Below, one piece after another: positions 18,871-28,171 of a stretch of 64,000 nucleotides of DNA. The translations under genes and the position numbers were made by a program. This DNA is from Streptomyces himalayensis subsp. himalayensis. GTDB taxonomy: Bacteria > Actinomycetota > Actinomycetes > Streptomycetales > Streptomycetaceae. The notes beneath the pieces were generated by a model. It was not told the DNA's origin. It saw only the letters and a list, made by a program, of their open reading frames with translations, and ran no database searches. Position 1 is the stretch's first letter. Each line of letters starts with the position of its first letter. The stretch covers positions 1 to 64,000 of the forward strand of contig NZ_JACEHE010000026.1 in assembly GCF_013778455.1 (NCBI RefSeq), given 5' to 3'.

Positions 18871-19723
18871 TACCGGCGCGCAGGCGGGTAATGTCCTGGA
18901 CCGGCGGCAGTCCGTAGAAGGCCCGGTATTCGCGGCTGAACTGGGTCGCGCTGGTGTATCCCACGGTGTGGGCGACCTGGGCGGCGGTGGCGTCGCCGGC
19001 CAGCAGTTGGCGCCTGGCCGATAGCAGCCGCAGATGTTTCTGATAGCGCAGCGGGCTCATACCGGTCGCAGCCTTGAAATGGCGGTGCAGGGTCGCCGGG
19101 CTCATACCGGCCTCGGCGGCGATCTGGTCGATGCTCACCGGTTCGGCAAAGCGGTCGCCGAGCCAGGTGATGACGCCGCGGATCCGGGTGCTCGGGGCTG
19201 CCGCGGCCTGGCGCAGCGCCGGACCGAGCGGGCTGGTCAGCAGCCGGTAGATGATCTCGCTTTCGACGCGCGGCGCCAGGGCCGGGATGTCGTCGGGGGC
19301 ATCCAGCAGGCGCACCAGGCGAGTCACGGCGTCGATCAATTCAGCGGGCATACCGGCCGTGGCCCGCCAGGCGGGCTCGGCAGCCGGGGGCGGCGCGGCG
19401 GGGCCGAGTTCCAGCAGCAGTTCGGTAAGGATCTGCTTGTCCAGGGCCAGGACCGCCGAGCGGTAGGGCACCTGCTCGAAGACCGCGGTGACCGGCAGTT
19501 GCACGGTATTCAGCAGCATCCGGCCGCCGGGCACGCTCCAGCTCTGCGAGCCCGCGACGGTGTGCTTGGCGCCGGCGGCGATGAAGCTCACCATCGGCTC
19601 ATACAGCAGACGGCTGGGCGGCAGCAACTCGTCGGTCGCGACCAGCGACAGCCGGGGCACTGCGGTGGCGGCCCACGGGCCGTCGCGGTGGTCGGTAATC
19701 GCCTGAGCGAGACGGTCCAGCAT
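18773..19723 (-). CDS. AraC-family transcriptional regulator with IS-derived C-terminus
   Basis: ATG 19723 follows GAGGGAAC. Residues 20-170 match the AraC_N cupin-like domain (PRLSLVATDELLPPSRLLYE, PMVSFIAAGAKHT). The C-terminus carries two HTH motifs (DQIAAEAGMSPATLHRHFKA, AAQVAHTVGYTSATQFSREY). The normal end should be near ITRLRAG. Instead about 30 foreign residues (TTSTAPAPPTDRPRRSTDAS...) are read from the ISL3 fragment to a stop at 18773. DNA binding should survive. It is divergent from the reductase it probably controls. Confidence 0.85.
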   Translation of the reverse strand: MLDRLAQAITDHRDGPWAATAVPRLSLVATDELLPPSRLLYEPMVSFIAAGAKHTVAGSQSWSVPGGRMLLNTVQLPVTAVFEQVPYRSAVLALDKQILTELLLELGPAAPPPAAEPAWRATAGMPAELIDAVTRLVRLLDAPDDIPALAPRVESEIIYRLLTSPLGPALRQAAAAPSTRIRGVITWLGDRFAEPVSIDQIAAEAGMSPATLHRHFKAATGMSPLRYQKHLRLLSARRQLLAGDATAAQVAHTVGYTSATQFSREYRAFYGLPPVQDITRLRAGTTSTAPAPPTDRPRRSTDASNTSADPPSGSAT

Positions 19724-19825
19724 ACGGTTCCCTCGACTGCTCAGTCCGCGCTCCACACGCCGGCCATGGTGAGACGATCAGGCAATCATACGCGAATGTT
19801 GCCCAATGACCTGCGGATACGTTGA

Positions 19826-19841
19826 CCCCTAGCGTCAGGGG
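19826..19841 (+). promoter_or_regulatory. Inverted repeat in the AraC/reductase intergenic region
   Basis: CCCCTAGCGTCAGGGG (5-bp arms, 6-base spacer) overlaps TTGACC and ends 2 bases before the reductase ATG. It may be an operator. The arrangement resembles short dyads in regulated promoters, in which case translation might start at the internal ATG 19873. Confidence 0.4.
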
Positions 19842-19842
19842 C

Positions 19843-20859
19843 ATGAACGCACAGCACGATGCAGAGCACGCCATGCCGGTCCGCTCGCTCGGCTCGCAGG
19901 GCTTGACCTCTTCAGCGCTGGGCCTGGGCACGATGGGCATGACCATGGGGTACGGCCCGGCCGACCCCGAAGGCGGGACCGCCGCCATCCGCCGCGCTTT
20001 CGAGCTCGGCGTCACCCACTTCGACACCGCCGAACTGTACGGGCTGGGCAGCGGCACAAGCGAGCAACTGCTCGGGCGGGCGGTCAAGGACTTCCGCGAC
20101 GAGGTAGTCCTGGCCACCAAGTTCGGCTACGATCTGACCGACATGAGCCGCTTCGGCCGCGCCTTCGACAGCCGACCTGAGCACATCCGCGCGGTCGTGG
20201 AGGCAAGCCTGCGGCACCTGGGCACCGACCACATCGATGTCCTCTACCAACACCGCGTCGACCCGAACGTGCCGATCGAGGACGTCGCCGGCACCGTCGG
20301 CGAGCTCGTGGCCGAAGGCAAGGTGCGCTTCTTCGGCCTGTCCGAAGCCGGACCGGACGCCATCCGCCGCGCCCACGCTGTCCACCCGGTCTCGGTCTTG
20401 CAGACCGAGTACTCGCTGTTCGAACGCTCCGTCGAGGCCGACGTGCTGCCGACAGTCCGCGAACTGGGCATCGGCTTCGTCGCCTACTCCCCGCTCGGCC
20501 GCGGCTTCCTGACTGGGACAGCCACGCCCGCCGCCGACTGCCCGCCGAACGACCTGCGCGCCCACGACGCGCGCTGGCAGCCCGGCAACTACGAAACCAA
20601 CCAGGCACTGGTCCGTGACCTAGGCGCGGTCGCCGAGTGGAAGGGCTGCACAGTGGCGCAGGTGGCGCTCGGCTGGGTGCTGGCCCAAGGCCAGGACATC
20701 GTGCCGATCCCTGGCACCCGTAGCGCACAGCGCGTGGCCGAGAACGTCGCCGCCGCGCACCTCACCTTCACCCCCGAAGGGCTGGATCTGATCGGCTCGC
20801 TTCTGCCGAACGGCGCGGTCGGCGACCGCTACCCCGCGCCCATCATGCCCGCCTGGTAA
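19843..20859 (+). CDS. Aldo/keto reductase
   Basis: 338 residues, a full-length (beta/alpha)8 NADPH-dependent aldo/keto reductase. The catalytic tetrad is visible: Asp and Tyr in THFDTAELYG, Lys in LATKFGYD and His in DVLYQHRVDP. NADPH-binding elements follow near the end (VPIPGTRSAQRVAENVAA). It resembles the AKR13-type oxidoreductases often divergent from an AraC regulator, as here. The substrate is unknown. The segment carrying both genes is bracketed by two ISL3 ends. Confidence 0.88.
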   Translation: MNAQHDAEHAMPVRSLGSQGLTSSALGLGTMGMTMGYGPADPEGGTAAIRRAFELGVTHFDTAELYGLGSGTSEQLLGRAVKDFRDEVVLATKFGYDLTDMSRFGRAFDSRPEHIRAVVEASLRHLGTDHIDVLYQHRVDPNVPIEDVAGTVGELVAEGKVRFFGLSEAGPDAIRRAHAVHPVSVLQTEYSLFERSVEADVLPTVRELGIGFVAYSPLGRGFLTGTATPAADCPPNDLRAHDARWQPGNYETNQALVRDLGAVAEWKGCTVAQVALGWVLAQGQDIVPIPGTRSAQRVAENVAAAHLTFTPEGLDLIGSLLPNGAVGDRYPAPIMPAW

Positions 20860-21055
20860 CACCGGGCCCGCCACAGCGACGTGACAGCAGAAAGGCTCAC
20901 TCTTATGACGCAGGGCTATGACGCAGGGCGGACAGAGCACCACCGCCGCCCTGCGCCGCGCCCTGGACACTCCCATCCGAGGGGTCCAGCCCACATGATC
21001 CGAAAACCCATAACGGCTGGATCTTGACGGTGGGACTTACTGAATAACGGGCTCT

Positions 21056-22013
21056 TCACATTCGAGGGCGTAGTTGCGGTCTAAACCCGCCGGTCTCCAG
21101 GAGCGATCTGGCGATGTAGTTGGTCAGGTTGCGGAACCCGAGGGCGGATCCGCGGAGGTGTTCGAGGCGTCCGTTGATCGCCTCGGTCGGTCCGTTGGAG
21201 GTGCCGGGGCGGTCGAAGTAGGCCAGGACGTCGACGGCGCGCTTCTTCAGCGTCCGCCCGAGGGTGATGACCTCGGCCAGTGCGGTGGGGACACCGTGGC
21301 TGACCGATTCGATCAGCTTGCTCATCAGCTCGCGGCCCTTGGTCGGTCGGGTTCGCGGTAGGCGGTGATCATCCGCTGGTAGATCCCCCAGGTCGCCTCG
21401 ACCTCGACGTGTTCGTCGGCCGCGAACAGATCCTCCAGGCACTGGCGCTGCTTGTCGGTGAGCAGCCCGGTGCCGGTGTGCAGGGTCCGCCTGGCGGAGT
21501 AGAGGGGGTCGCTCTTGCGGCCGCGGTGGCCGTGGATGGCCTGCTGCACGCGGCGTCGGCACTGGTCGAGGGCGTCACCGGCGAGGCGCACGACGTGGAA
21601 GGGGTCCATCACCGCGACCGCCTCGGGCAGCTCTTCGGTGGTGGCGGTCTTGAACCCGGTGAACCCGTCCATCGCGACCACCTCCACGCGGTTGCGCCAG
21701 GCCTCTTCGCGTTCGCTCAGCCAGGTCTTGAACGCCTGCTTCGAGCGGCCCTCGACCATGTCCAGCAGCCGCCCGGCCCGGTGCCCTCGCGGATGCCGGT
21801 CAGGTCGATGATCACGGTGACGTACTTGTCGCCGCGGCGGTTGTGCCGCCACACGTGCTCATCGACCCCGAGGACCTTGACGCCGTCGAACCTGTCGGGA
21901 TCGTCGATCAGGACCCGCTTGCCCTCGGCCAGGACCGCGTCGTTGGCGGTGTTCCACGACACCCCGAGACCTTCGGCGACACGGGCCACGGTCAGGTGCT
22001 GGCAAGCGATCAC
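21056..22013 (-). pseudogene. ISL3-family transposase, N-terminally truncated and frameshifted
   Basis: Reading frames join as follows: HLTVARVAEGLGVSWNTAND and GVKVLGVDEHVW (22013-21780); then DMVEGRSKQAFKTWLSERE, VVAMDGFTGFKTATTEELP, AVMDPFHVVRLAGDALDQCR (to about 21345); then ELMSKLIESVSHGVPTALAE and TSNGPTEAINGRLEHLRGSA to the stop at 21056. The DDE residues lie in GVDEHVW, MDPFHVV and NGPTEAING. Two frame changes and a missing zinc-ribbon N-terminus make it inactive as written. The element end is at 21049. Confidence 0.85.
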
Positions 22014-22549
22014 CGCTTCACCTTCGTCACCGTCGCATCGATCGTCGTGATCGTGCTCGGCGCGCTCATGCTGCTGAACATCCCCATCCCCTTCCTCTCC
22101 CGAGGCACAGCCGCCGAGGGCACCACCGCAACGGCGGTGTACGCGCTCGGCACCGTCTACGGCTCTGGCCGGGGTCTGCGCAGGCCCGCTGCTAGGGGCC
22201 GTGCTGACCGTCGCCGCAGTCTTCGGGCAACGCGCACACCGGCGGGCTCGTCCTGCTCGTCTTCGCCGCCGGGATGGCCCTGCCGTTGATGGTCCTCGTG
22301 CTGCTGTGGGGGCGGTTCCCGTTCGTCAAACGCCTCGTCCGTCCCCGCGAGGTCACCATCGGCCCGTGGCGCAACACCTGGACCGGGATCATCGGGGGCG
22401 CGCTCACCATCGCCGTCGGAGCCCTACTGCTGGTCACCGCAGGTACGACTGAGGTGAGCGGCATCCTCGGCGCGTCCAACCAAGCCGACGAACGCCCCGA
22501 GGGTTCCGGCGAGTACCCCGAGCGGTACGAGGCTGGTGACGAGCCCTAG
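22014..22549 (+). pseudogene. ccdA: ccdA (cytochrome c biogenesis thiol-reductant transporter), 3' part, frameshifted
   Basis: FTFVTVASIVVIVLGALMLL, ATAVYALGTVYG, LGAVLTVAA, GLVLLVFAAGMALPLMVLVL and VTIGPWRNTWTGIIGGALTI are successive parts of the last helices of an actinobacterial CcdA/DsbD-like membrane protein. They lie in three frames, with changes near 22165-22230. The 5' half, with the first redox cysteine helix, is missing where the ISL3 remnant starts. Confidence 0.75.
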
Positions 22550-22884
22550 GTAGAACATCCCGGTGCGGGCGAGCAGCTGTACTTCGAGGACCGGTACGTG
22601 CTGTCTGCCGGGCAGTGGCCGGCATCAGCGGTCCCCTGGCCGAGGAGACGGCCGTCGGGACACGTGACGAGGTGGTCATGCTGGCATTGCCCGGCTGGGA
22701 GCTGGAGTACCTCTGGCGACTGACAGTTCCGCGCTTGCTGGCGTGGAGATGCTCAGGCCGCTGCCGGGAGTGGGGGACATGGTGCCCACGGCGCTGTTTT
22801 GTTCGGGTAGAGCTGTGTCGGAGGCCAGGCCGGGCCTCCGGGCGGGTCAGCTGATGTGCCGGGTGCCCAGGTGGCGGGCCTGAG
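22550..22884. other. Intergenic stretch with two hairpins
   Basis: No supported gene; a frame containing GEQLYFEDRYVLSAGQW has no recognised domain. A hairpin (GGAGGCC...GGCCTCC) at 22820-22839 and another at 22876-22892 (next entry) separate the ccdA relic from the catabolic operon. Confidence 0.45.
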
Positions 22885-22892
22885 TCAGGCCC
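22876..22892 (-). terminator. Hairpin overlapping the agmatinase stop codon
   Basis: On the minus strand GGGCCTGACTCAGGCCC, an 8-bp stem with a single-base centre. It contains the TGA stop of the ureohydrolase gene and probably ends the long minus-strand operon. Confidence 0.55.
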
Positions 22893-23898
22893 CTCGCGTG
22901 GTGTCGGGCGCTTGACCGGGCGCCGGCTTCGGCGCCCAGGCGGAGAGGAGTTCGTAACCGACGTGGGCGGCTGCCACGCCGGTGATCTCCGCGTGGTCGT
23001 AGGCGGGGGCGACCTCGACGATGTCGGCGCCCACGACGTTCAGTCCACTCGTCGCGCGCAGCATCATGAGCAGCTCGCGGGAGGTGAGCCCGCCGGACTC
23101 CGGCGTACCGGTGCCCGGTGCGAAGGCTGGGTCCAGGACGTCGATGTCGACCGAGACGTAGACCGGACGGTCCCCGAGGCGGGCGCGCATCCGCTCGATG
23201 GTGCCCCGCACGCCGATGTCCTCGATCTCCTCACAGCGGACGGGCGCGAATCCGAGGGTGCGGTCCTGCGTCATGTCACCCGGGCCGTACAGGCCACCGC
23301 GGATGCCGACATGCATGCAGCCCTCGGGGTCGAGCAGGCCCTCCTCGGAAGCCCGGCGGAAGGGCGTGCCGTGCAGGTAGGGCGAGTTGAAGTAGGTGTC
23401 CCAGGTGTCGAGGTGTGCGTCGAAGTGCAGGACGGAAACCGGCCCGTGCTGAGCGTGCAGGGCACGCAGGACGGGGAGGGCGATGGTGTGGTCGCCGCCG
23501 AGGACCAGCAGCTTCCCGGCGCGTTCAAGGACGGCGCGGGTGCCGTTCTCGATGGCCGTGATGGCGGCGGGGATGTCGTAAGGGTGGGCGGCGATGTCGC
23601 CGAGGTCGACCACCTGCTGGCCTAGGAAGGGCCAGGCGTCGGCCTCCGGGTTGTACGGCCGCAGCAGACGCGAGCTGAGGCGGATGTGCTGCGGGCCGAA
23701 GCGGGCGCCGGGGCGGTAGCTCACACCAGCGTCGAAGGGCACGCCGACGACCGCGACGTCCAGGTCTCCGGCCTCGTGGGGACGGGGCAGGGAGGCGAAC
23801 GTGGTGGGCCCGGCAAAGCGGGGGACCTGGGTGAAGTCGACCTGGCCGACCACTTGGTCGAGGCGGACCCGTGGCTGCGAGGGTAGGGGGAGGCTCAC
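22885..23898 (-). CDS. speB: Agmatinase/guanidinobutyrase-type ureohydrolase
   Basis: 337 residues of the arginase/ureohydrolase family, which hydrolyses a guanidino group to urea and an amine. Mn-binding motifs are intact: LVLGGDHTIAL, LHFDAHLDTWDTY and SVDIDVLDPAFAPGTGTPES. The loop SYRPGARFGPQHIR is typical of agmatinases and guanidinobutyrases rather than arginases. It is the last gene of the minus-strand catabolic operon, 112 bp after an aldehyde dehydrogenase. The symbol is a family label; the real substrate may be agmatine, guanidinobutyrate or another alkylguanidine. Confidence 0.85.
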   Translation of the reverse strand: MSLPLPSQPRVRLDQVVGQVDFTQVPRFAGPTTFASLPRPHEAGDLDVAVVGVPFDAGVSYRPGARFGPQHIRLSSRLLRPYNPEADAWPFLGQQVVDLGDIAAHPYDIPAAITAIENGTRAVLERAGKLLVLGGDHTIALPVLRALHAQHGPVSVLHFDAHLDTWDTYFNSPYLHGTPFRRASEEGLLDPEGCMHVGIRGGLYGPGDMTQDRTLGFAPVRCEEIEDIGVRGTIERMRARLGDRPVYVSVDIDVLDPAFAPGTGTPESGGLTSRELLMMLRATSGLNVVGADIVEVAPAYDHAEITGVAAAHVGYELLSAWAPKPAPGQAPDTTRGA

Positions 23899-24010
23899 TG
23901 CGCTTTCCTTTGTGTCGTGGGGACGCCGGGTGCGGGCATGTGGCAGTCGCGGCGGTCCTGCGCGGGGATCAGGTGTGCTGGTACGGCAAGCAGCCGACTG
24001 CGGGGGCGGG

Positions 24011-25507
24011 CTACAGGCCGATCACTGTGGTCTTGAGCTCGGTGTAGTGGTCGATGGCGGCCGAGCCGAGTTCACGGCCGAATCCGGACGCCTTCACGCC
24101 TCCGAAGGGGAGTGTCGGGTGGAAGATGCCGTAGGTGTTGGCCCACACCGTGCCGGCGCGCAGGCCGCGGGCGACGCGGTGCACCCGGGAGATGTCCTTG
24201 CTCCACACGGAGGAGGCCAGGCCGTAGGTGGTGCCGTTGGCGAGGCGGATCGCCTCCGCCTCGTCGTTGAAGGGCAGCACGGTCAGGACGGGCCCGAACA
24301 CCTCTTCCTGCTCGATGGTCTGGCCGGGGCGGGCACCGGTGACCACGGTAGGTGCGGCGAAGAACCCGTCCTCCGCCGGCAGCGAGCAGGCGGTTTGTAC
24401 TTCGGCGCCCTCTGCGGCGGCCTTCTCCACCAGCGTGGTCACCTGGTCACGCTGCTTGGCCGAGATGAGCGGGCCCAGAGTCGTGCCGGGGGCCAGACCG
24501 TGGCCGAGCGAGGTCGCGGCCGCTGTCCGCCGCAGGAGTTCGGAGACGAACTCGTCGTGGACGCGGCGGTCCACCAGCAGGCGGCTGCCGGCGACGCACA
24601 CTTGCCCGGCGTTGGTCCAGATGCCGGCCATCACGCCTTCGATGGCCGCGTCCATGTCAGCATCCGCGAAGACGACCTGGGGACTCTTGCCGCCGAGTTC
24701 CAGACTCACCTGGGTCATCGTGGTGGCGGCTGCGCGCATCACTGCCTGGCCGGTGCGGGTCGAGCCGGTGAAGGCGATCTTGTCGACGCCTTCGGCGGCG
24801 GTGAGGGCCGCGCCGGTCGCGCCGGCGCCGGGTACGACGTTGACCACGCCGTCCGGGATGCCGGCCTGTGCGCACAGATTGGCGAAGTACGCGGTCGACA
24901 GCACCGTCTGTTCCGAAGGCTTGGCGACGAAGGTGTTACCGAGGGCGAGTGCGGGTGCGAGCTTGTACGTCAGGATGGGCAGCGGGTAGTTCCAGGGCGT
25001 GATGGCCGCGCACACTCCGAGCGGCTCTCGTGTCCCGGTCGCCAGGAAGCTGCGGGGTGCCGGGTAGACGGCCCCTTCCGCCTTCGTGGCCCAGCCCGCG
25101 TAGTAGCGCAGGACGGCGACGGCCTCGTCGACGTCCAGCCGGGCCTCGGCCAGGGTCTTGCCCGTGTCCAGGGCTTCGAGCTGGGCGACGGTTTCCGTCG
25201 CGCCCTCCAGCAGGTCTGCGAGGAGGCGTAGCTCGGACTCTCGCTGCTCGGGGTCGAGTTCACTCCAGCGGCCGTCGTCGAACGCTGTTCGGGCGGCTGC
25301 TACGGCGTCGTTCACGTCCTGCTCGGACGCGGCGGCGTATTCGGTGAGGGCCAGTCCGGTGCCCGGGTCGATCACCGGGATGCGGTCGTCGGAGCGGGCG
25401 GCGCGGAAGGAACCGCCGATGAACGGCTCGAGCGGCGGCCTCTCCAGCCAGGAACGGGCAGAAGGCAGGAGGAAGTCGCGCACGACAGGGGCGAGATGGG
25501 TGGTCAT
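24011..25507 (-). CDS. NAD(P)-dependent aldehyde dehydrogenase (betaine/aminobutyraldehyde-type)
   Basis: 498 residues, full ALDH superfamily. Catalytic Glu lies in VSLELGGKSPQ, Cys in NAGQVCVAGSRLL, and the nucleotide site in ITPWNYPLP and FTGSTRTGQAV. The C-terminal LPFGGVKASGFGRELG resembles betaine-aldehyde and 4-aminobutyraldehyde dehydrogenases. Expected role: oxidation of an amino- or guanidino-aldehyde made upstream. A 40-bp gap separates it from the next dehydrogenase gene in the same operon. Confidence 0.87.
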   Translation of the reverse strand: MTTHLAPVVRDFLLPSARSWLERPPLEPFIGGSFRAARSDDRIPVIDPGTGLALTEYAAASEQDVNDAVAAARTAFDDGRWSELDPEQRESELRLLADLLEGATETVAQLEALDTGKTLAEARLDVDEAVAVLRYYAGWATKAEGAVYPAPRSFLATGTREPLGVCAAITPWNYPLPILTYKLAPALALGNTFVAKPSEQTVLSTAYFANLCAQAGIPDGVVNVVPGAGATGAALTAAEGVDKIAFTGSTRTGQAVMRAAATTMTQVSLELGGKSPQVVFADADMDAAIEGVMAGIWTNAGQVCVAGSRLLVDRRVHDEFVSELLRRTAAATSLGHGLAPGTTLGPLISAKQRDQVTTLVEKAAAEGAEVQTACSLPAEDGFFAAPTVVTGARPGQTIEQEEVFGPVLTVLPFNDEAEAIRLANGTTYGLASSVWSKDISRVHRVARGLRAGTVWANTYGIFHPTLPFGGVKASGFGRELGSAAIDHYTELKTTVIGL

Positions 25508-25547
25508 GCTGGTTCACTCTCCGGTGTCGATGACGGTGCCAGGGCCG

Positions 25548-26987
25548 TCACCACTGGGTGGCGATGTACTTGGTCTCCAGGAACTCGTGAATGCCGTGGC
25601 GACCGCCTTCGCGGCCGATGCCGCTCTGCTTGACCCCGCCGAACGGAGCCGCGGGGTCGGAGAAGACGCCTGTGTTCAGGCCGACCATGCCTGACTCCAG
25701 CCGCTCCGCCACGCCGAGTCCGCGACGCAGATCCTGCGTGTAGACGTAGGAGCCCAGGCCCATCTCGGTGCTGTTGGCCATGCTGATCGCCTCGTCCTCG
25801 GTGTCGAAGGAGACGACCGGGGCGACCGGCCCGAACAGTTCGTGGCCGAGCACAGGAGCCGTCGGCGGGATCTGGTCGATCAGCGTGGGAGGGAAGTAGT
25901 AGCCCGTGCCCTCGGGGGCGCTGCCGCCCACGACGACCCTGCCTCCCCAGTCCACGGCGGACTGCACGGCCGCGGCGAGCGTGTCGCGCGCGGATGCGGA
26001 TGCCATCGGCCCCACCTGTACGGACGGAACGGTGCCGGGCCCGACCTTCAGCGCGGAAAGGCCGTCGGCGAGGCGGGAGACGAACTCGTCGTGCACGGAG
26101 CTGTGCACGTAGAACCGGTTGGCGGCGGTGCACGCCTCGGCGTTGTGACGCATCTTGGCGACCAGAGCCCCGGCGACCGCCGCATCGACGTCCGCGTCCT
26201 CGAAGACGAGGAACGGGGCGTTGCCGCCCAGCTCCATGGACGTCTTCAGCACGCGCTCGGCGGCCTGCGCCAGCAGGGCGCTGCCGACCCGGGTGGATCC
26301 GGTGAAGGACAGGGCACGCACCGGGCTGTCCGCGACCAGCTCGGCGGTCACCGCGACGTCACGGGTGGTCGGTACGACGTTGACCACTCCGGCAGGCACG
26401 CCCGCCTCGGCGAGCAGCTGAGCCAGGAACAGTGCGGTCAGCGGTGTCTGCCAGGACGGCTTGACGACGACCGAGCAGCCTGCGGCGAGGGCGGGCGCCA
26501 CCTTCCTTGTGATCATGGCGGCCGGCAGGTTCCACGGAGTGAGCAGCAGGGACACCCCGACAGGCTGCGAGATTTCGATGATGCGCTTGTCCCCGGTCGG
26601 CGACAGGCTGAGGTGACCGTCGATCCTCACGGCTTCCTCGCTGTACCAGCGGAAGAACTCTGCCGCGTAGCCGACTTCTGCCTCGGCGTCCGTGTGCGCC
26701 TTGCCGTTCTCGGCGGTGATGAGCGCGGCGAGCTGCTTCTTCGCGCCGATGACCAACTCGTAGGCTCGGCGCAGGATTTCAGCGCGTTCGCGTGGAGCGC
26801 GCCGGCTCCAGGCCGGTAGCGCGGCGGCGGCCGCGGCGGCGGCGGCTTTTCCGTCCTCGACGTCCGCGTCGGCGACTTCGGCGATGACCTGCTGGGTGGC
26901 GGGGTCCTCGACCGGGAAGGTGCTGGCGTTCTCTGCCTTCCGCCAGGTCCCGTCTATGAAGAGGTCGGTGGGAGCGGTAGGGATCAC
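25548..26987 (-). CDS. gabD: Succinate-semialdehyde dehydrogenase-type ALDH
   Basis: 479 residues from GTG 26987, which overlaps the stop of the CoA-transferase gene (GTGA). ALDH motifs: TPWNLPAAMITRKVAPALAA, FTGSTRVGSALL, MELGGNAPFLVFEDADVDAA, catalytic Cys in NAEACTAANRFYV, and PFGGVKQSGIGREGG. This pattern is closest to NAD(P) succinate-semialdehyde dehydrogenases (GabD). It would deliver succinate to the TCA cycle. A longer upstream frame is antisense to other genes and is not part of it. Confidence 0.85.
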   Translation of the reverse strand: MIPTAPTDLFIDGTWRKAENASTFPVEDPATQQVIAEVADADVEDGKAAAAAAAAALPAWSRRAPRERAEILRRAYELVIGAKKQLAALITAENGKAHTDAEAEVGYAAEFFRWYSEEAVRIDGHLSLSPTGDKRIIEISQPVGVSLLLTPWNLPAAMITRKVAPALAAGCSVVVKPSWQTPLTALFLAQLLAEAGVPAGVVNVVPTTRDVAVTAELVADSPVRALSFTGSTRVGSALLAQAAERVLKTSMELGGNAPFLVFEDADVDAAVAGALVAKMRHNAEACTAANRFYVHSSVHDEFVSRLADGLSALKVGPGTVPSVQVGPMASASARDTLAAAVQSAVDWGGRVVVGGSAPEGTGYYFPPTLIDQIPPTAPVLGHELFGPVAPVVSFDTEDEAISMANSTEMGLGSYVYTQDLRRGLGVAERLESGMVGLNTGVFSDPAAPFGGVKQSGIGREGGRHGIHEFLETKYIATQW

Positions 26988-28171
26988 GAGGACACCTCTG
27001 CGGGGTGGTGAGGGCGGAACTCGTCGTTGTTGGAACCGAGTCGGGGCACCGGCCCCGGTCGCGCTCCCCGGCCGTCGAAGAGCAGGGGCAGGCGCGGCAG
27101 GCTGAGGGCCGAGCCGTCGGAACGCCGGGCGCGTTCGTCGTCGATCGGGGCGTACAGGCCGCGGTGGGCGAGGTGTTCGCAGGCGCGGACGTCGGCGATG
27201 CTCTGCACGACTCCGGCCGGCTGGCCCGCGGCACGCAGCGCTGCCACCGCTTCGTGGCGGTCCATGTCTTTGGCCCACTCCTCCAGCAGCGGGACGATGC
27301 GGTCCGCCATGTGTTCCGCGCGTTTGAGGGTGGTGTCGAGGGCGGGGTCGCTCTCCAGTTCCGGGTTTCCCAGCGCGGCGTAGCAGCGTCGCCACATCTC
27401 GTCGGTGGGGATGACGATGGACACCCACGCCCCGTCGCCGGCCCGGAAGGCACCGACGGGGCTGAAGCGGTCGATGCCGCGTGTGGGCACCTCACCGGTG
27501 TACTCGTGGAGGGTCAGGGGGCGTTCCAGGAAGGCCGCGCCGATGTCGTACATGGCGGCGTCGACGTGGGAGCCCTGGCCGGTGGTGGCTCGGCCGACGA
27601 GGGCGGTGAGGATGCCGATGGTGCCGTAGATGCCGGACATCAGGTCCATCGTGCCCATCGGGGCCAGCCCGGGCGGGCCGTCTGGCTCTCCGATGAGGCT
27701 GGACAGGCCGCTCATGCCCTGGATGACCGAGTCGAAGGCCGGCCACTGCGCGTACGGTCCGCCGGTCGTGCCGAAGCCGGAGATCTCGCAGATCACCAGG
27801 CGGGGGTGGCGCTCGCGCAGCGTGCTGGGGGCCAGCCCTTGCCGGGCGAGGGAGCCCGGGCGCAGGTTGCTGACCAGGACGTCGGCCGTCCCGAGGAGTT
27901 GGTCGAAGATCTCCCGGTCGTCCTCGGTACTCAGGTCCAGCTCGACGGACTTCTTGCCGCGGTTGTAGGAGGCGAAGCCGCCGCTGATGTAGTCGTCGTC
28001 GGGACCGACCTTGGGGTCGTACCAGCGGCGGGGGTCCCCGGTTCCGGGCCGTTCTACCTTGATCACTTCCGCGCCCGCGTCGGCCAGCATCTGCGTGCAG
28101 TACGGGGCGGCGATGAACTGCTCCAGGGACACCACGCGGATGCCGTCGAGCAGGTGGAGTCCGTCAGACAT
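26984..28171 (-). CDS. CaiB/BaiF-type class III CoA-transferase
   Basis: 395 residues from ATG 28171 (ribosome site GGAGGGAACC). Family hallmarks: GIRVVSLEQFIAAPYCTQML, AGAEVIKVERPGTGDPRRW, FASYNRGKKSVELDLST and the catalytic Asp region VDAAMYDIGAAF. It moves CoA between carboxylic acids, probably from succinyl-CoA to a pathway acid. It overlaps both neighbours: SSADH by 4 bases and the MaoC gene by 8. This ties it to a coupled set for an acyl-CoA route. Confidence 0.88.
   Translation of the reverse strand: MSDGLHLLDGIRVVSLEQFIAAPYCTQMLADAGAEVIKVERPGTGDPRRWYDPKVGPDDDYISGGFASYNRGKKSVELDLSTEDDREIFDQLLGTADVLVSNLRPGSLARQGLAPSTLRERHPRLVICEISGFGTTGGPYAQWPAFDSVIQGMSGLSSLIGEPDGPPGLAPMGTMDLMSGIYGTIGILTALVGRATTGQGSHVDAAMYDIGAAFLERPLTLHEYTGEVPTRGIDRFSPVGAFRAGDGAWVSIVIPTDEMWRRCYAALGNPELESDPALDTTLKRAEHMADRIVPLLEEWAKDMDRHEAVAALRAAGQPAGVVQSIADVRACEHLAHRGLYAPIDDERARRSDGSALSLPRLPLLFDGRGARPGPVPRLGSNNDEFRPHHPAEVSS

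Noticed and set aside
20880..21048. Small ORF after the aldo/ke­to reductase
   Set aside because: ALRRALDTPIRGVQPT could be a gene tail, but there is no body and no homologue I can name.
23801..25231. Large plus-strand ORF opposite agmatinase and aldehyde dehydrogenase
   Set aside because: Shadow frame; the minus strand carries complete catalytic motifs.
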